NCBI GenBank assembly: GCA_029532415.1
Contig: JAQOTA010000053.1
Span: 3,162,001 to 3,226,000, forward strand
Length of the DNA: 64,000 nucleotides
Direction: 5' to 3'
DNA from: Marasmius tenuissimus
Taxonomy: Eukaryota > Basidiomycota > Agaricomycetes > Agaricales > Marasmiaceae
Each line of letters starts with the position of its first letter. Positions within the stretch are counted from its first letter, which is position 1. Positions 59,997-64,000 of this stretch are shown here, piece after piece. Under the pieces are notes generated by a model. The model had not been told where the DNA came from and made no database searches. It saw nothing but the letters and a program-made list of their open reading frames with translations. The translations under genes were made by a program, and so were the position numbers.

Positions 59997-61034
59997 GACT
60001 GGATATTGCTATGGGTGGAAGGGAGGTGGTGGTTTGAACGAAAGCGGTTCTGATTGGAATGGAATGGTAGAGAGTCATTGTGTATGCTGAGTCACGTGCT
60101 CGTTTGACGCGAGCCACAAGGAAAAGCAGCAACAAATAAATGCTACGCGATACCCCGTTAAAGTTTGGCGCTCATGCAACGCGTCATCATCGTTCCGTAG
60201 CTTTCTGTTTCATCGCTGGCTTGAAAGCCTCTAGCTCTGAGTGAAGGCGTATAACCTGGTGAATAGTCTGATCAACGAAATCTCGAGGTCCCCGCCGCGT
60301 AGCACAAGCGCAGCCCTTGAGGCATGTCATCAACCTCTATATGTTTGCTGATACAGATGTCGACCCCATTTCCACAACCTGAAGCTGTAGTGCCAGCTGC
60401 AGTGCTCGTGTACATGCTGTAGGTTCAACCATACCATATGTGAGGTTGGTAATGACCCGAGCTTTGCGCGCAATGCTTCCTGGCCATACAATTCATCCGA
60501 GCGGTGAGCATGTAGTCCTATGCATCTCTGCCACGTTCTCAAGTTTTTGTACACCGCAAATTCACAGCCCCCGCAAGTGCGAGTCCCAAGCCACCTATGT
60601 GCCTGGCCAACAGGTACCTTTCTGTAGCTCTGTGGCTTCGAGGCACGAACGTTTGATGGCCCCATGCAATGCCGGTGACGACTTTCAGCAAGCCTTGAAA
60701 AGGTCAAGAATTGTTGTTTGAGCTGGCTAACTTTTTCGCTTCAACTGGTGAATCCGAGTCACAGCATCGATATCCAGGCCATGAATGGCAGTGAACGGGA
60801 AATTGTGCAAACAAAGAATGACGGGCGTTTAGAATGACTCGTGCTGACCTGTAATTGGTCTCCCACAGTCTTGCCCCACTATAAAGACTTACAAAGGCAA
60901 TATGCTTCTTTGAACGTTCATTCACCTCTACAACCCCCAATCGCTCTTAAAACCGCACAATGATAACTCGAATATCTCGCTAATCAGCACACATAACATC
61001 TCACTGTAAATTAGCACTCAAGAGAACCACCGAA
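59997..61034. other. divergent promoter region, no gene supported
   Basis: 1.04 kb between the E2 (-) and the GTPBP-N-like gene (+). ORFs at 60330-60721 on both strands show no family motif. Confidence 0.45.
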
Positions 61035-62432
61035 ATGTTTGGTGAAGACGAATCAGAAAGCCCAAGAGTACCGTCTCCATGGGACTCGCTCATGTCCACT
61101 CCAGCTTCAGCATCTCCTCGTACACGTCCAGTAATCAGCTCGTCGCCACTCGCTGTCTCTACTATCCCTAAACTGGTACCAGAGGCTGATGACGGAAACG
61201 TCGAATACAAACTCCAGCTTCTCAATCCATCTCCTGCACGTTTTGCACGTCTGGTTACCCAGTTGAAATGGAGACTTCTGGAGGGAGGAGGGCAGGCTTA
61301 CTACGAGCTCGGGGTTGCAGACTCTGGCACGTTAGTTGGTCTTTCAAGAGAGGACTTGGAACGGAGCTTGGAGACCCTGGAAATGATGGCCGGAGAGATT
61401 GGAGCAAGCGTGATAGTAGTGAAAGAAATAGAGGTGCCCGCTGCCATGGCAGAGTATGCAGCAGCTCGGGAGGATTACAGACAAGGAGGAAGGGAAAGGA
61501 GAGGGGAGCTCACTGCAGGATCGGATGACGGGACCACGACCGCTGCAGAAACGGAGAACGAGCTCTCAACCACCGACGTCGACGCAGACAACGATGATGC
61601 ATTCTTCGATACAAAGGCCAACTCATTTGATACCGAATGCCTCTCCGTATTCACCATGGACCCTGAACCTGACTCCACTGAAGGTGAAGAGACCACTCCC
61701 CAATTCTCCATCGATCTCGAAATCTCTTCGGTGTTCAAACCTAGGCCAGTTCGGACACGCTTTGCCCAAGCTCATCTGGCTGCCCCCACCGAGGGGAAAC
61801 GCTCCCACCGGGGTCAGAAAGCTAAGAAAGTCAAACATGGTCCAAACCTCCCGGGTTATACGGAGAGCCCGGACCATGGCGAAACTCCCAGCGACCAGAA
61901 AGGGCACGGAAAGTCTCAGAGTCGGAGAACAGCGCGAGACAGGAGAAGGGAAGAGAAACGGAAAGCCCTTTTAGCCGTCGCATCGAATTCCATCGCAGCA
62001 AATGCAGCTCCAAATGAACTCCAAACCAAACAAGACGCAGAGAACAATGTGCTTGTTTCTGGATTGGAGAGTCTACATGTCGGACACGAGGAGGAGCTTG
62101 CCCCAGTCTTGGCAACTCAGAAAATCGCCACAGATGATTTGATTCCGGCCATCAGCTTGACAACGGATGTTGCCGACGACGCTGCCACTGTCGATGGCGA
62201 GGATGACGACGTGTTCGCATCCCCGACGCCTTCGGTGCCTTATAAAACATTCCAATTTGCCACTAATATCGAACCATCGACGCCTCTGACAGAAGGGACA
62301 GAGGGTCTGTTGCCAGGTCCCAGGAAAGGTGGCGAAGGAAAGGGGACTCATTTGATCGTAGAAGCTCTCGTAGTGAGAAAGATGTCTCTTGAGGAGGCAT
62401 TTCTGGACTTTGGGGGGTTTTCGTTGACTTGA
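61035..62432 (+). CDS. GTPBP1/2 N-terminal-domain-like protein without GTPase domain
   Basis: Single-exon protein of 465 residues. After a Ser/Pro-rich start (MFGEDESESPRVPSPWDSL), residues about 55-140 match the pattern of the N-terminal domain of GTPBP1/GTPBP2: GNVEYKLQLLNPSPARFARL, VTQLKWRLLEGGGQAYYELG, VADSGTLVGLSREDLERSLE, MMAGEIGASVIVVKEIEVP. In those proteins a translational GTPase follows; here instead comes an acidic low-complexity region (DADNDDAFF), a Lys/Arg-rich segment (KKVKHGP, SRRTARDRRREEKRKALL) and a C-terminus EALVVRKMSLEEAFLDFGGF. No G1-G4 GTPase motif is present. Function unknown; a ribosome- or RNA-related role is only a guess from the domain and basic region. Confidence 0.72.
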   Translation: MFGEDESESPRVPSPWDSLMSTPASASPRTRPVISSSPLAVSTIPKLVPEADDGNVEYKLQLLNPSPARFARLVTQLKWRLLEGGGQAYYELGVADSGTLVGLSREDLERSLETLEMMAGEIGASVIVVKEIEVPAAMAEYAAAREDYRQGGRERRGELTAGSDDGTTTAAETENELSTTDVDADNDDAFFDTKANSFDTECLSVFTMDPEPDSTEGEETTPQFSIDLEISSVFKPRPVRTRFAQAHLAAPTEGKRSHRGQKAKKVKHGPNLPGYTESPDHGETPSDQKGHGKSQSRRTARDRRREEKRKALLAVASNSIAANAAPNELQTKQDAENNVLVSGLESLHVGHEEELAPVLATQKIATDDLIPAISLTTDVADDAATVDGEDDDVFASPTPSVPYKTFQFATNIEPSTPLTEGTEGLLPGPRKGGEGKGTHLIVEALVVRKMSLEEAFLDFGGFSLT

Positions 62433-63014
62433 ACTCATTTCACACCATTTTATTCACTTATCTCATGCACACGACTGTATAACATTGATGGACTGTTTCC
62501 TCATCCACATCACTGCAATCCAGCAAACTTGATCTTTTCCGGAAACTTGAATGGAAATCGCCACTTAATCAAACATCGAATGCTCGCAGGGCTCAAGCAT
62601 ACAACACGCTACATGTTTCTAGAAGTTTTTACTCTTTCAAATTTCCCACTAAGCAGTCGTGCAGTAGGTTGAACACACGCGAAACACTCGTTTCTCCTTA
62701 TTGTTCACGACCCAGCTTGCTTAGTTCACTCCACATTCGTTCTAGGTCCAGTCCTGCAGCCTGCTGTCTACTACAGAGGCTGTCAAAAACAAAAACGGAA
62801 CCTCTTGGGCTGCCGGCGGCTGCAAAACTTCTTTCCCCATGTTCAGTCCGACCCGGAGGAGTGTCTTACTTGCCTCCGTCAGAACCATCATGATCAGAGT
62901 GACTTTCCACAGTTGTGTTGTGTGTAATGGAGCGCCGGGCTATTTTGTCAAGGGCTATATAAACTCAACGACTCCCCTCCCCTCCCGTATCCCATTCCCG
63001 AACTCGCTGCTGTC
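62433..63014. other. intergenic region with P450 promoter
   Basis: 582 bp; no gene seen. A CT-rich tract (62975-62995) and a TATA box precede the P450 ATG. Confidence 0.45.
62956..62963 (+). promoter_or_regulatory. TATA box of the P450 gene
   Basis: GGCTATATAAACTC, 52 nt before the ATG at 63015, followed by a CCCCTCCCCTCCC pyrimidine tract. Confidence 0.55.
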
Positions 63015-64000
63015 ATGATGAACAACGGTGATAAAGCGCTTCTTGCCCTTGGTGTGGTTGTTTCGATTGCCTATGTCGCTATCACCAGGAAACGAGCCCG
63101 CCACAATATGAACGGTTTGCCAATGCCTCCTGGTCCCAAGCCTCTACCTATCGTTGGAAACATTCTGGTGAGTGTCCTCCAGCTCCTGTGGTCATAGGCT
63201 CGGATGGTTCATCTCATCGTCCCCACGCTAGGATATACCACGAGAAAAGGAATCAGAGGCGTACTTCAAGTTGGCACAAGAATTCGGTCCGTTCTGCACA
63301 TTTAAACTCACAGTCGACGCTGATCACTTCCTCGCGCTGCAGGACCCTTGGTATTCATGCAGGTATTGGGCAGGAACATTCTCGTCGTGAACGACTATGA
63401 GACTGCCAATGAACTGTTTGAGAAACGCGGTAGCAACTATTCGGATCGTAACGAGCTACCTATGATCAATGATTTGTATGGACTATTCATTCCTGGTTAT
63501 CTCGGCACTGGTACTCAGAGCCTCTTTTTTTACTTGCACAGGATGGGATGGGACTGGAGTTTTGGACATATGCCGTATGGTTAGATCCCCATCTTACCAA
63601 ACATTCCTCAAGATGTGATGCACTCACAATGGTCGATAGGTCCACGTTGGAAGGCGCATCGGACGATGTTCCACAGACAGTTCCAGCCCTCTGTGGTCTC
63701 GGCCTTTTGGCCTATTCAGCTGAAGGAAGCTCACAAACTTATTCGTCGATTGCTTTCCGATCCCGGGAATTTTATCAACCATCTACGGTAGTAAGTTTCT
63801 TCCGCCCTCCCGTGCTTCAGATCTACCTCGTTGACGGGTTTGTTCGTGTGCCACCGATATTAGCAACTCCGCTAGTACGATTATGAATGTTACCTACGGT
63901 ATCGAGATCGCGGACGAGGAAGACCACTACATCACAGTGGCCGAGACCGCCCTTGAAGGTATGGCCAAAGCCGCTCACCCGGGTGCATTCCTTGTCGACA
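63015..64000 (+). CDS. cytochrome P450, 5' part, cut by window edge
   Basis: Heme monooxygenase anchored in the ER. Start MMNNGDKALLALGVVVSIAY gives the N-terminal membrane anchor, followed by the hinge MPPGPKPLPIVGNIL. Exons read FMQVLGRNILVVNDYETANE, LFEKRGSNYSDRNELPMIND, MGWDWSFGHMPYG, then GPRWKAHRTMFHRQFQPSVV (helix C WxxxR) and FWPIQLKEAHKLIRRLLSDP. The last visible exon is ASTIMNVTYGIEIADEEDHY then AETALEGMAKAAHPGAFLVD. This pattern is typical of basidiomycete CYP families near CYP5144/CYP512-like groups, but I cannot assign a family. The I helix, ExxR and Cys-ligand regions lie outside the window. Confidence 0.9.

Overview
This window comes from a filamentous basidiomycete fungus, most likely an agaricomycete. 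The evidence is dense intron-rich genes (introns mostly 45-70 nt with GT..AG ends and CTRAC-like branch sites), no operons, and a typical mushroom gene set: glyoxal oxidase, LysM protein, adenylate-forming reductase, P450 and a large SUV39-type methyltransferase. All gene models were read by hand by joining exons across splice sites so that conserved family motifs stay in frame; outer limits are start codon to stop codon.

Layout. 0-14 kb: a secreted glyoxal oxidase (-, cut by the left edge, with a suspicious 1-nt frame break), UTP7 of the SSU processome, a DUF3632 protein, a Yar1-like ankyrin protein, a DHA1-type MFS exporter, LEU4 (2-isopropylmalate synthase) and mitochondrial ribosomal protein bL34. 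14-28.7 kb: a CLASP-N protein, a nodulin-like/Mch1-type MFS protein, a divergent pair of FAD monooxygenase and GABA-type amino acid permease, a putative mitochondrial NTF2-like protein and an alpha/beta hydrolase. 28.7-31.7 kb is a gene-poor stretch. 31.7-46 kb: a LysM protein, a Skn1/Kre6 cell-wall glucan protein, a UDP-glycosyltransferase tail-to-tail with an A-T-R adenylate-forming reductase, and a secreted polyamine oxidase-type flavoprotein; the last three could form a small metabolic locus. 46.46-46.93 kb is a MITE-like element with terminal inverted repeats and an internal repeat family. 48-64 kb: a CorA-type Mg2+ transporter, a short-chain dehydrogenase, a ~1,610-residue SUV39-type H3K9 methyltransferase, a UBE2E-like ubiquitin-conjugating enzyme, a protein resembling only the N-terminal part of GTPBP1/2, and the start of a cytochrome P450.

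Most notable: the convergent pair SUV39 methyltransferase / E2 enzyme. Both carry SUMO-interacting-motif-like sequences (four in the methyltransferase N-terminal region; two to three in an unusual ~125-residue C-terminal tail of the E2, one being the extreme C-terminus). This suggests, but does not prove, a SUMO-ubiquitin-heterochromatin connection. Other points of interest are three GC-AG introns, a 15-nt microexon inside the SET core, the free-standing GTPBP1/2-N domain, and possible frame breaks in the glyoxal oxidase and the FAD monooxygenase.
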